Assembly: GCF_008831285.2 (NCBI RefSeq)
Contig: NC_045140.1
Location: 22,524,131-22,588,130 of the forward strand
Length of the DNA: 64,000 nucleotides
Source of the DNA: Nymphaea colorata
Taxonomy: Eukaryota; Streptophyta; Magnoliopsida; Nymphaeales; Nymphaeaceae
Direction of reading: 5' to 3'
Both the position numbers and the translations under genes were made by a program. The notes beneath the pieces are model-generated. The model was not told the origin of the DNA and did no database searches. It was given only the letters and a program-made list of their open reading frames with translations. This document shows positions 11,969 to 26,643 of this stretch, in pieces. Numbering within the stretch: the first letter of the stretch is position 1; every line of letters begins with the position of its first letter.

Positions 11969-14343
11969 TAGAGTATGTGTGTTTGTTGTCAATGCACTTT
12001 CTAGGACGATTTTAACTTTATTAAAAAAAAATCGGCCGAAAGGGACAGCCGCCAAATCACCATTTAGAAGAGAAATTAAGTTCTCACTGTCAGCTGGTCT
12101 CATCCACCATTTTACCATTCCCAATGCAGATGAGGAGTTTTGAATAGTTGTAGGTGATCACCAACCGTAACATATGAAAAAATGGAGATCGTCTATGTTC
12201 TTGAAAATATGAATTGCCAGAATATCGCATGTTTTTCTTATCATTATCTTGACAAGCTGGGGTTGATATAAGAACTAAGATAAGGCTGCCCCATTTGTTG
12301 TTACCTATCGACTTAGATCACGCGTTTAGTCTTACCAAGTATTCAATGTGGTAACATACTGATTCCCACATGAAATTACGACCGAACAACATAGCATAGG
12401 AAGGTGAAACAAACTGATCTCTTATTTATAAAAATTTCCGTTGCTTTTATTGGCTTGTAAACGATGAAAACACAACGAATGACAACCAACAGACTACATG
12501 GTGAAAAGGCACAGCGCTAAATGTTCCCATTCTCGATTCTCATTGGAGAAGAAATTTTCGTTATCACGTGCTTCATTAGTTTTACAGCCATCTTTCTCCT
12601 GCCAAGTAAGCAAGGGAAAATTAAAATATTTTAGTTTTCTGGCCTTGCCACCGTCAAAAAGTGTTGAGATCAAAACCTTTTGTATAAATGGGTCCACGTA
12701 GCGTGCACTATATTACATTCGAGGGTCCAATGTTCGTCTTTTCAAACGTCATATCTTGTCTGCCATTTCTGCAGCTAAAGGTTGGATGAGCGCGATAGCA
12801 ATGGTCATTCGCGATGCATTTCTCCTTGTCGAAAGTGCTTCATTCATTCTTTTCAGGCGGCACAATGAAGACTGAAAATTTACCGTAATATGTATATAGT
12901 ATATACACTGTTGCTTGTGCATCAGAGAGAGAGAGAGAGAGAGATTTAGAAATACCACCACCCACTTCCGTAGAAAAAAATCCTCAACTGAAAACGAACG
13001 GTGGTGCCCATGAAAACTGAAGCAGTTCTTATTGCATCTTTTGTATGTGGTGGATATTGCAACATACTTGTGTTCTTGAAAAGATTGTGGCACGGTACTC
13101 GATGACCAACATTCGAGAGACCGATGCTTATTACCAGCATCAACTTGCATCCGGAAACTCCCATGACCGACTATCCCCATGAATAAACAGACAAGTACCG
13201 GCAACATGTCGGCAACCAAGGATTTCCAGAGAAACCATACTAACTACGTATAGTTAGCATGCTTTAGTAACGTAGCACTTAAGTCAAACAGCAAAAAATG
13301 GAGAATCCGTATCGGAACATCAAGCCCTACCCATAATGGGTACAATGAGCACCGGCGACCTGTCGGCATCCAAGGATTCCAGAGACTTCAATCACTCTAT
13401 ATAATCAGGACGCTAGTTGCACTGCAATATAATAAGTAAACCTTTGCCAAGTTGACTTTCAACCGCAGCTTGGTGCAGCAAGAATTGAACGACCAAATGC
13501 ACAAGGAATCAATTCCCCGAAGGCAAGGTTCTTCGAGAACGTAACATAGTCCCTCACTGTTTTTTTCACAACATTAAAAAACGGAACTAGATTGGCTCAT
13601 AAGCAAGTCATGAGCTTCTCTGGAATTGCTAAATATCAACTACCTGACTAATTTAGCTATAGTTAAAGCACATCTAAACAACTCGAGTACAAGAATAGGT
13701 CGTGGCTAAAGAGATTTACGGTAAAGCACTGAACGTGTAACAAAACAGAAAGTCCAGTGTGTTTTACAACGAACCAATGCAGCTCGGTGAAACAGTAAAT
13801 CATACAGAGAGCAAGTTTGACTATAACCTTTAGAAGAAAAAGAGGAGGCAGATTACCTCCTCCTTTTTTGTGAACACATTCTCCAAGGGAAACCCGGACT
13901 GAAATGGAACGGTCATAAGATGCCTTTGAATGCATTTCCTGGACCGATGTTACCATGTACACCTATAACACAGGTTGCGCAAGGAAGAACCTCTATGGGA
14001 CGTGAATCATGCGACCCTGCTTGGCAGCCAGGGTCCACCATCAATGCGGGCAGCCAAGAAATGGGTTAATTATACTCTAGGGTGCACATCGATGAATGAT
14101 TACTTTTAGAAGGTCACGAAGATGAAAAGTCGGCTAGGTCAAACCTTGTTGAAGAACTGAAAGGTAAACGCCAACCAAGAAAATGCGGGGTGTCCAGAGC
14201 CAACGTCCAAGTAACAAAGCCTAAAGCTTATGCACATTTACTATGTAATAATCAAATACAAAGTCAAGATCAATACAACAAAAATCATTAAAACATTAAA
14301 TACAGATTACAAAAACCACAGTTTCTGATGTGAAGTTTTCTAG

Positions 14344-14938
14344 TCACTCTTCATAGTTGCTTAGGCCAGCAATAACGGACCCTGTGGTGGTGAAAGCCCC
14401 CAATACATCTGGGTAGTCTCTCCACGAGGTGTTGATTTGAATGGAAGGCCAGAGCCAAGAATTTATAGAATCAATAAAAGAGCTAAGATTTGGGGTAAGG
14501 ATGGCCTCCCAATCCACCTGAATGCCTTTGGGAATGTTTTCTGTCACCTCCATATTTGCAGCAAGATGCAATCCCAGCAGCACCACGTAGCCAACAACAG
14601 CCGTGCCCCTAGATAGAGGCATGAAATTATACCTGCACGTACATTATCTTTAACTCAGTTGGCCATGCAAATCTAGAGTCACCGTGGTCATCAATCCATT
14701 TGACAGTAGGTGTGTGGATCCTCCTCCTCTTAATTGACGGTAGGATTCGGCAAACTCTTTCACATTACAAGTAGGATGTGAGAAATGCATTCATAACCCG
14801 AAACCACTGGAAACATCTCTTTTTAGATATGATGGAACGGAGGAAAACTAGCTGAACCAGCAACATTCAAAAGCCTGATCAACTAACAGATAAAATCCAG
14901 TAAAAAATTGAAGCACATGTATTACAAAGATGTGTGTC

Positions 14939-14976
<38 letters not shown>

Positions 14977-15166
14977 TTTAAAATGTGTAGATCGATGGTT
15001 CATAAGATGACATGTAAAGTTACTTTTTCAAACTTAACCTACAAATCAGTTTTACCTTTCTGAAAAAGTAGTCATACATGTGGCACCTTGTAAACCATTA
15101 ATCAAAGATCAAAGTTGATCAGATGACTCAAATGGAGTCTACATAATCTACTTATTCTGCATATTC

Positions 15167-15205
<39 letters not shown>

Positions 15206-18200
15206 TAAAAGTAGTCATATCTTATGTTACTAAATGATTCCATAGGACATATCTAATTGATATTGTCCCTAATGCATAAAATATGATCTATATTCTATAA
15301 TAATGCAATGTGCTATTTTACTCATTGCGGTTTTTTTAATAACAAATCCAATCTAACATAAAATTCAGACATTACCTCATTTTTTTTCTTAAATTTTCTT
15401 TTCATTTATATTCTAGTTCTTATTTTGTTAAAGTTGCCAAGTTTTTTTTACATTGTCCAAGACACTTCTCTTGGTCCATAAAATTTTGCCGCTATCATTA
15501 TTCTTTCTGCGACTCTCCTAGGCAAAACAGCATTACCATCATGACAAGTATTGGAAGAATGCTACTTGAGCTAAAATTTTCACTAGTGTGCCAACTGCCA
15601 CTATGTTCAACCACCGGCAAGACTGCAACCAAAGAAACTGAAAAAATCTTTCACAATGCCATCCCCGGGAAGACTGCAATCCAAGAAAACTAAAAAAACT
15701 CTTTCACAATGCCATTCAATTCTGCCTTGCACCAAAGCTACCCGCCTCTCCAATGCCCTATTTCTCTTGGTTGTACACCTAGGGGTCCAACCTTGATAGG
15801 AGATCCCTCCATCAACTTCATCAGTTCATTCTCAACCAGTCAAGTCAATCTCCTCAAACCACATAAAAACCTATTTTTCCTCCATCACGCTACTCAACCT
15901 TAAAATAACATGATACTTTCTTTGTTGATATTATGCACAAGCAAGAACTGGTTTTATTTTCCAAGATACAAATATCATCCCTGATCGGCTGTTTACCAGG
16001 AGTGGAAGTAGTCACATACTCATACCTTGAAATAACATGACTGATGATACTTTCTTGATGATATTATGCACAAACAAGAACTAGTTATATTTTCCAAAAT
16101 AAAAATACCATTCCTGATAGGCTGCTTTCCAGGAATGGATGTGGGGAATTGGTCTGAAGCCAGATGTTTTCAGTAAGCAGACATAAGAACTTCAGAAACT
16201 GGGTTTCCTGCCCCCCAAATGGAATTAGTAGCATTGAGTGGTATAATTCTAAACCGATTTCCATGAGAAGTTCCACCATATGGATTTTTTGAATTACAGC
16301 CTGTCCAAGTATGTGTTTGCTTGAATATATGAACAGAGACAGAGGAAACTGATTACCAGTAATATGCCAATCTTAGGATTCCTTGCTGTATCTTTTTGAG
16401 TGAATCCAAGTCAGTGGAACCATATGCTTCACCACAATAATCATTACATAGAGCCTGCACGAAAATTCACATGCAAAAGCACATTGTTATATCCAACCTA
16501 TAATCTGAAGTCAACAAGATGACTCATCAATGAAGAGGTAACATAAGGCAGCATGGTGACCGACAGACCTAAGTCACACATAAATATACATGAAAATATG
16601 TGTTTGTACCATAGCCACAAATATCATTCTCGGGTATTTATCGGCAAGTTATTCTTTTCAGGAAAATCTCAGAGTTTTCAAAAAAACATACAAAAATCAA
16701 AATGTTAGGTAAAAATACAAGAAATGGAAAACTAATAAGTATTGTATTGCATTTAAGAAGGCAAGTTAAATACCTAAAACAAGAGGAAATAAAACAATGA
16801 AACACAAGTTAAAAAAATTAAAAACAGAAAATGAAATAATGAAAAAATCGTGTTAAAATCACAATAAATTCATTTTAAGTTTTTTTTTTCAATATATCAT
16901 GACAGTTTCCCGTTTTTATTGTTTTCTTTGTTTTTCTCACTAATATCGCGACATTATCGAAAATATCGTGATATTTGTGGCTAAGGATTGTACACGTTCC
17001 CACATGCATGAGTGCACAAAGAACATAAATACACAAGCAAAGGATAATATAAGGACATCAAGGTCATAGAGTCGGATTTTTTTGTTAAGAACCAAGTGCT
17101 GCAGCCCAACAAAAGGGAAAACTTTTCAATTGCTTGTAGGAATTCTCCCACAATAGAAATGTTTATAGATGAAAGGAGCACCACAAAACCAACTGTGAAT
17201 ATTTATTCTCTTTGCACCTACTTACCTAGACATACCGACATTTCACTGCCAAAGACCAATTTAAAGAATGACATACCTCCCAGGCCATTATCATTTCTGC
17301 ATCATAATCTTCCCATCTGGAGGGTGTACAAGGTGTGCGAATTGCAAAGTCATATCCTTTCTTCCCTCTGCAAGAGATTGGCAACATAAATCTTCTTGTG
17401 TTCTAAATCTAGAACTTGGTAAACAACATGCCCTATGTAAGGACATCTTACATTTTTTGAGTGGTAATTCTTGTCCCATCAAGACACTTCCTGAAGGTGT
17501 ATCCACATTTTATTCAGATTAGAAAACGAAACACAGATGAACAGTTTAGCAACTAGACACTTTCCGCAAGAGAGCAACTAAATGGCTTCATAAGTTTTAC
17601 CCTTCAAAAGCAGTACTATAGCAGGGAGTCGCTAACCAAAAATCTTCACCAACAACATCATGAAGGTCACCACAACCGTCTGCATTTACGATCTGCATCA
17701 ATTATAATGTTCTAGGTTTAGCTATTAAGTGAAAAAAAAATTGAGTTATTAACATAATGAAAAAAGCAATAAAGGAGTTTGGTGCAGCATCTGTTGACAA
17801 ATCAAAAGTGTGCCAATGGACCAGTGAAATATAGCAATAGAAGCAAATCCAGTAAGAAAAATACATTTCATAAGATAATAACTGGATCTTAGTCCTAAAT
17901 AGGCAGACGCAGGTAGCAAAGGTTTTTAACCATTCATCTCCTTTACAACTTAATGCAATATTAGCTTACAAATATGACATTTTAGGAGCACGTATATGGT
18001 AAAGTTCTTAAAATAGCAATCCAAGAATGTTAACAGGAAAGAGTAACCTGTCACTATAAGGTTATACACATGATGGAAGAGAAAGCAGGAAAAAACTAGC
18101 AGAGAAAGGGAAATAAAAGCATAAAAACCATAGACTTGTCATGTAGAGCTCATGGTTATTTGTTTGAAAATTTGTATCAGCTCAGGAAACATATACTACT

Positions 18201-21200
18201 GAATATTGTCACAAAGCAACTTTGTCATTCAAAGCATGCTAGAAAACTTTACAGTGTGCTGCAAGAATGACTTTAGTATTCTAGATATGCTAGACAAGAA
18301 AAATCAGTCTGCACACATGCCTAGGCATGCAGAAAGTACATGATATCAAAAGAGACTTACGCTTTGTAGTTTTCCAACATCAGACAGGTCAATGATGCTA
18401 TCTGATGCACTGTTCACAAACTTCTTCTCCTCCATGATTTTTTTTGCAACACCCAAAGCCCTAAAACATTTTTAGAAATTGAGAATACTGTTTGTGACTG
18501 AGAAAAATGAAATAGCAGACTTACCTCTGGTAGTATGGGTAGTATCGAGCAACTTTTGCTTGTCCATTGATCAGTGGTGTGTGAGACCCAAAGCCAGCAT
18601 TGAACTCCTCACTGAGTTATAGAAAACATGTAACCAACTCCATGAGTAAAACAGACAAACATAGAGAAGAGACAACACACATGCATGCATTGTCAGTAAA
18701 ACCACCTCACTTTCATGCAGACATCTGATGTAATACTCCAAACACAGAGGTAACTAATTCAACCTTCCAAATGAACATAAGAGAAGAAACTTGAATAGAA
18801 AATAAAATGGCTTCACAATGTTATCTGTATCGTACGATACACGAGCTTATCGTGTATCGTAAGTGTATCGCTCGTATCGTATGATATGGGTGCCGTTTCG
18901 TATGATACGAGCGATACACCCCTATATCATATGATACGGGGAAAACACAAAAAAGGGGCCCGATGGCCCCTTTTTTCTTTACGTTTTAAAGTTTAAACAC
19001 TCATCCCTCTCTCTCTTCTTGTGTTTAAAGACTCCAAAAAAAGTGGGAGGGAGAGATTTTGGCCATTTTTAACAAAAATATCTGAGGATTCATCGATTTG
19101 AGAGATATTATCGCTGAATTATGAAAGATGATAACTATATGTTTTGAACTTATGAAATTGTGATGTAATCTAAGTCCTAAGACTCCAAGTCCTAAGACTC
19201 TAAGTCCTAATATTCTATAAAATTTTCAAGTTTAAAATTGTGATGGATGCTTATTATGTAATTTTGAATATCTGATTTCTTATTTTTTAATGTGTTGTTG
19301 TCTTGTTGATACAGAATGTTCCTTATGTATGATGACCTTTTTTATATTTGAATACATTTTTCTTGATTTCTGATTTTTTGTTTATTTTTTCAGATTTTTT
19401 ATTATTTTCTCTATTTTTTAAAATTGTTTAATATTTTTAAATTAAAAATTAATTTTACGATACGTTACGCTACATTTGCGATATGTTACGATACGGCCGT
19501 ATAGGTTGGCCCGACAATACGCGTTATGCTACACCTTTTACAATATTGTGGCTTCACACCCATGATATAGTACTTAAGTAACCATTTTAAACTTGATAAT
19601 TCATATTATATATTATTGGGTGTTGAGAGTCAAGACAGTGATGGCCAGACACGCCTGACCTGTTGCAATCACCCATACCTCCATAACAAAGATAAACTTG
19701 ATCTTTTAAGGCAAAATAAGAACATCCACTTTTTCCTGTCCAAGAATCTAATATCTGAGAATCATAATGGACCATCGACCCTTTAGAGAAACTACTTCAG
19801 AAACTAGTCCCTTGAGATGAATGCGTGCATATGTAGGATAAAACAATGCCAAAAAGCTGAGGAGTTTCCACAGGCCAAGCACAAAGGCAAATGGATATAA
19901 CAAGGAACATAAAGTAAGAACCCACAAAGCCAATGTGACAATGAAACAGGTGCTTCTGGAAGAAAGAGCATGCAACTTGCAGTTGTAAAATAATACATGG
20001 AATAGCTACACATATATCCGTTAATCATCAGGACCATGGGCAGTCTATCACTTGGATAATGACCTACTTAGCTAATAGCAATTCCCTCGTTGAAACAACC
20101 AAGAAGGAAAATTAACCAGTATAGGTAGTTTCAAAGAGAATAAAATATGAGAAGTCAGCAGAAATGCAAAGCCCTGCCAATTGCCTGTATAAATACAATC
20201 GTAGCAAAAAGGCATGCACAAAATTGAAAATTAAACAGCCCATCAAAGGTCTCGACTACTTATGAAAATGCTACCAGTTCCTTAATATAGTGTTTGAGGG
20301 GAATTTACAATCATGGGTAAACCAACATCTATGGAACCAAAATGAAAAAGAAAATGTTTGGCAGAGGAAGACAAAAGTGGATAGGAACCAGAATTTGTGC
20401 ACATTTATGCAGCATGTGTCAAATATAGATACCTTAACTTGTTCACCCACACAACAGGATCACAGGGTTCAGATATTTGTCTCCACTTAACAGCCAAAGA
20501 ATATACTTCATGCCAAGACAAACCATAGCGGCCAGGTGTCGATCTGTCTTCACTTGTGCTGTATGAGGTTGATGTCTCAGAGCTGGTGGTGGTGCTACAA
20601 CCAACACCACCACGGTTCTGGCTCAGAATGTTTGGCTTCTCCTTTCTTCTTATCTTCCTCACACCTCTTGCAGAGGGCTTATTAGACACTTTCCACTCTG
20701 CATGAAGAGATCGCCATGTCTTTTGAACCTTCTGTGCAACCTCTATTGCAGCCAAGCCCGCCATTCGGTACTGGACCAGATACTTAAAATAAATTAATTT
20801 CCAGGAAAGATGCATCAGCTCGGGAAAAAGCTAGACATATAGGAAACAAAAGGAAAAATGATATAAAACTTGAACTAGTTGTCATCCTATAATAAGCCTA
20901 GGTATAATAGGCAATACATAATGAACAGGACAGGTCGCAAAAACTTGGGACACCGATCTTCAGGTAAATGTCCAAAGAAAGAGAAGAAAGCATAGGCATA
21001 TTAGTCTTTAAGTAGCACTAGGAAGTGCAATTTGTTGTATATTTCATCCTGATAAAACATCAGACATTATTTTTCCCCCGAATTGCCTTTGAACAAGATA
21101 TACTTGATGAGCAGGTGTCTGAATATTGATATTGCATGCACACACTAATCAAGAAAAATTATCTGTGAATCAGATAGTTCATGCTTATAAATGTTTCGAG

Positions 21201-24200
21201 TTTCAACACTAGAAAACTAATGTCAACAAATTAACGGTCCCAAATTCAAGAAGCTAGTAACCAAATATTCTACTCTTGTAAATCCATCACCTCACATAGG
21301 AAGAACGAGTGCTTGTACAAGAATGCCAGTTTGTTAGACCATTTTGCAGTCTCAACACCAATAATAATAGTTGGGCCAAGAACATGGCCTCTGTCCTAAT
21401 ACAACTCATTAAATATGAGAATGAAAAGTGCTAAAGCCTTGTAAATTACAACCTATAGATATGACCAATTAGGGAGTGGTACTTTAGTAGATTGTAGCAT
21501 CCTAAGCATATCATTTTCATGTCATCCATTTCTTGACAAAATAACACATTAGCAGAAAATATCTATGTACCATCTTCACTGCCAGTGGTCATAACAAATT
21601 AAAGTATCATGTCATAAAGGTAACTGAAACTGACAACTGATCCAAGTGCAACAAATGTCAACAAAACTCAGTGTTGATTTTAATCATTAATGGTAAAGCG
21701 AACTAAATAAGTCAGTAGAAGACAAAAGTTCATCATAACAATAGCAGTATAAGCAATTGATGCATCTAAATCTCATTATTAAAGCTAAAGTGCATTCACA
21801 TTGTTTTGTACATAAATCTAGGAAAAATAAGTCAAGCAATTCGATATAAGGAACATAGTAGTGATGTAACAACCTGTCTGAGAACCCAACAAATAGGCTA
21901 TAGTACTAAATGTTATCCTTATAATTGAAGAATGCCAAGCCCATAAATCAGAATAGATGAAAAGTCAATTACTAAATAAATGCGGTGTAACTGTGCTAGG
22001 AGGGAACAACATTAACAGAGATTTGAGACCAGGAGCTTTACTAACAAAATGTTTCACATGAAACACTCCAAAAGTGCAATCAGCAAAAAATGAATCTATA
22101 TCTATCCTAACTACACCTCGCCACAAAAAGTTCTTCTTGTCCACATATTATGGAGATAATAACCTGACGCCTGTTAGGTAAGAAGCCTGCACAATCATAC
22201 TGTATCTTCTTGCCAATGGAATCAGCTGCTTGCAGCAGAAGCTTTTTATGCTTTGTTAGCGTGAAATCCTGTGGCCGAAGGCGTCCACTCTTTAAGGAAG
22301 TACGTAAAGGTGGCTGTCTGTACACCCTTTCACAAACATATTTGGGATGCAATCGTTTGCACCAGTATTCCTAAATAAACAGAAAAGTTAAATATAAAAA
22401 TCCTACTTATTCAGACAAGGATTATGATAACAAAGCTGAACAATAGCAAAGCCAGAAACTGTCGTGTTTCTAGCCTGTTTCATGTGAAATCACTGAAATG
22501 ACTTGACCAAGAGAAAAACTAGGAATATGGCCAACTAGAACATCAAGTACTACATGGTAACAAGAATAGGAAACTAGATCCTTAATCTTCAAGGTCGCTG
22601 ATGACTTCTGAATAATCAGCACTCAAATAAAATAAATCACCTTAAATAGGGGGTCAACATCTCCATCAATGTCAAATGAGGCGAATGGTAAGTTTGCCCT
22701 TGAAGCAGTATATAAAGCCATTTCCTTCTGCAATAGTAATTAAAAACAATGGAAAATGAATTTGCAACATGATGAAAGTAGTTAATTTTAATACAATAGC
22801 ATACCTGAAAAACCAAGAACTAAATGCTGATATGAGCTAGAATCATATACCAGGTAACGTGGATCTATTGATGTACAGTGAGATAGATTCCCACTTTTAT
22901 ACATCTCATTACTCATGTCAATATGCATACTTGCTCATGACCTCATACAGGAATGACCTAGCAGTTTTTGTTATAATTGGAAAAGGAAAAAAAGGTTCAT
23001 TGAAGAAATGAAGGTCTCTTCTACAGCCTAAACAGCTACACTACAGATTCTCATTACATGTCACACCAATAATGACTTGGAAGTCAGAACTGTACTTAAT
23101 AAAAAGATCATAAAACTAGTACCTGATAAAACGCCATGCATTGAAGCACAAACTTATCAATAGAATCAAGCTCCAAATCCAACACACAATCATAATCCTT
23201 TACCTGTAAGATCATGATAGTAAGCCAATAAGGTGAATTATCAAAATAACTAGATTGCCAGACCTTTCCTCTACGTTTATAGTTTATACATACTGCATCT
23301 CCATAACAGCCCAAAGCATGGTGACAAGATGCCCGTAAATACATGCACTCAATATTGGAACCTTCAATATCCAATCCAAGAGATAAGTCCTTGATAGCAC
23401 TTCTGCAACACGAAAACTTATGTCATAAATGTGTCACAAGCAACAGCCTGTTTCATATGCATTCTTTTTGAAAAAACAAGAAGTGTTGCAGCAGTAACCT
23501 AGCAAACCATTGTATGATTTGGATATGTGATCCTTTTTCTCCTTTCTTCAAACAATTACACAATGAAAGAATGCTCGGAATTTAATCAGCTTCGTTCTTT
23601 TTGAGATACAGAAATTATCAATTTAGTAGGACTCACTGTCTTCAGGAAACAATCAATATGACCTTATCTTGCATGATGTAAAAGGAGCGATTTCACTTTG
23701 TTCCCATATCTTTCAAGTCTTTATTTCATTTTTCATTAATGGAATAATCAAGAATGGCTGCATAAATATTGGAATTGGTTGTAGCCCTAGCCTGCTACTT
23801 CTGATATCATGCACATGTACTTGTTTATATAGCAACTCATTTCCTGTCAGACCTCACCTATACAAACCTTGAATTTATTTTCTTGACAAAATGCACATTC
23901 ACATCTAGATGTGAATCAGATCACAAGTTGGACTACATTTGCATGAAATCAGAAACCATAAACACTGAATCTGCAAAATATAGCTTCTCTACAGGGTACA
24001 TAGGCCAGGTTGGTAAGACCAAACCTGAAGTTCCTAGTACATCAAAAATGCAAAATATCCCCCACTTCTGGATTACACTTCAAGTAAGCTTGCTGCATTC
24101 AAGCAAGTTCCATAACTGTGCAAAGAAAATCCGTGCCCAGTCACTCTAAGAGAGGTCACTGCTAACACAGATCACTAGATGTTTTTCCTTTTGCACCTTT

Positions 24201-26609
24201 GGTTCATTTGAAGTTACAAACTGTAAATGTAGCCAGTTATTACAATTGCTCATTAGATATCTGCTCCTCACTCTGCATACACTTCGATACTACAGACTGA
24301 ACACCCATTAGCATTACATGTAGAAGTAGGAGAAACTGGGGCTTGGCCGGACTGACTTGTTAACTGACCCATAAAGACCAGGCCAGGACAGGGTTTCAAT
24401 AGACCTGAGGGTCAAGTTCCAAACCAGGCCTGGCCGATTGCCAATCTTAGCGCCCACCAGCCATTCTAGATGCCTAACACCCAGTTGAGACATTAAAACC
24501 ACACTAAGCTGCAACTTGTCACATAAAACGCGTATTATTCGAAAAAAAAAAACGTGTATAATACCCGAGAAATAAGTCAGCCATATAAAACAGCAATTAG
24601 ACGTGTCTTTTTTTAAAGAAAAATGCCAAAAAATAAAAAAACATGAAAAAACACGTATTATATGCATTTTTTCATATTATTATTTTAATTTTTTTATATT
24701 TTTCAGGATTTATTAAATGTTTTAAAGTTTTTAAAAATTTGCCAAGATTTTTTCGAGGTATTCCTGAGATATACAACTTTGGCGTATTATACAGAGAAAT
24801 TCCTCACCATATAATACCCGTACATGATATATGTGACAATGGCTGCAACACATTACAAAAAAATAACAAAAAAATAAATTAACTGAAAGAGCATCTGAAT
24901 ATGCTTACAAATTTATTAACATTTTAGTACCCCGACATGTCTGATTAAAATGGGAAAAATACGTAAAAAATTTTAAATTTTTTTAAAAATTCATAAAAAC
25001 TTCCTAAAAATTAGGAGAAAATAAAATAAATGAGAAACTAATAAGACATCATCAAAAAAAGAAATACATAACAAAAAAAAAATAGAAAAATGAACACAAT
25101 CAGTCAAACAAAGAGGTCAGAAAAAAATCAGGACTAAACAGAACGTATTAAAATTATTTTAGTCTACTTGAATATTTGAAGTTTAAGTCTAAGCTTCTAA
25201 CCCACAAAAAAAAAATTGAAGGTATAGAGAAACCAACGCACAAAGTTTCTAAGCCATAGAGTTTCTAAGCTCTAACTTCTAACACACATATGAAAATCGA
25301 CTGAAAAATCAACATGTGCAAATCGACTGAAAAAAAAAAAACAGAAACTAGAAAACTACACGTCCAGTATTTTTTAGTATTGCTTACCTCAAAAAATCCA
25401 ACGCAAATCTGCAATTCGACTGAAATAACCAACGCAAATCCTACCTGAGCAGGCATAGAACAAGGTTGGACAGTCGGAGGTCAGCTGGGTGCCGGAAAAT
25501 GCAACCAGCCGTCGAAGGTTTGATGTGGCTGCTGCTCGACCGAAGCTGCCCAACAAAGAGATGCTGGTGTGCTCCACCGGTGAGTTTGCAGGTCCCGAAC
25601 CTCGCTGGAAGTCAGAAATGGTCCAGGTTTTGAGTTTCCCCAATTTTTTAGACCATAAACCCTAACACTATGTTTGGATGGAGGGAAAGATAGGGAAAGG
25701 GAAGGGAATGGGGAGGGAAAGGAGAAGAAAGGAAAGGGAAGGAACGTTCATTCCTTTCCCTCCCTTCCCTTTACACCCGACATAGTTATTAGCTTTCCAT
25801 TCCTTTCTCTCCTTATTAATTAGTCATCCAAACACAAGAAAGACCTTTCTTTCCATTCATTTCTCTTCCTCTCCCTCCATCCCACCAGGCTATAAATTGA
25901 AGATCGGAGGTCTGCTGGGCATCGACTTGTTTTCCTAGTTTTGTCGACGAAATCTTTTTAACTTTTTACTGTTATGCTTTATTCATTTCTTTCCAAATCT
26001 ACCATCTAAAATTGTCAAAAATTACAATTGATGCCATCATTTGAAAAAAAAAAATCTCGCTTCAAAAAAAAACGTGAGAACAAATGTGTTTTAAATGCGT
26101 TGTTTTCGCAACTTAAATGCGTTTTTTTTTCGGCATTTCATTTTCGCGTGTTTTTTGTGACTATCTACATAATGAAGAGGGCTTCAGTTTTGGAGATGGA
26201 AGTTCAGATATATCGCTAAAACATGAGGCCTATCAGCCCACCACATGTAAAATGCACCCTGCTTTTAAGCTTATTACTTCTGCTTGTGTTATTTTTAACA
26301 ACTTATTCTTGACTTTGAAATGAACACGCGCGCATGAAGAACTATACACAACACTCATGGATGATGGAAGTGTTCATGTGCACATTTTATACATATGGCA
26401 ATTTCTGAAAAACACCTAAGGTTTTGGCAGTCACCAAAAACATGTATTTTATGTTCTTTCAATTTTCAAACACATCTCAACCTTTGCACTATGAATGAAC
26501 AAAAGTCTTCCATGATTCCATCAACCTAGCCTAAGCCTATCATTATCCCAAGATGAGTTAATGAGCTAAAATATCCTCAAGATGAGCTATACATACATAC
26601 AAGCGCGTG

Positions 26610-26643
<34 letters not shown>

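Larger units (their letters stand above)
9105..14343. other. Intergenic region between the 8.3-kb gene and the SRFR1 3' end
   Basis: No firm gene. It holds a GA-rich leader upstream of the 8.3-kb gene, a 62-bp tandem duplication, a possible secreted-peptide remnant at 10.2 kb, degenerate repeats at 10.53-10.70 and 11.0-11.2 kb (strings such as GGCAGAGCCAG and GGGCAATTGCCC), and (TA)n tracts at 11.71 and 11.90 kb. The SRFR1 3' untranslated region should lie just below 14344. A roughly 30-bp motif (GTCGGCA-CCAAGGAT-CCAGAGA) occurs twice, near 13208 and 13361. Confidence 0.5.

Noticed and set aside
12749-13219. Minus-strand open frame of 156 codons
   Set aside because: Its middle encodes a GA/CT microsatellite (LSLSLSL) and the rest has no recognisable domain; likely chance.
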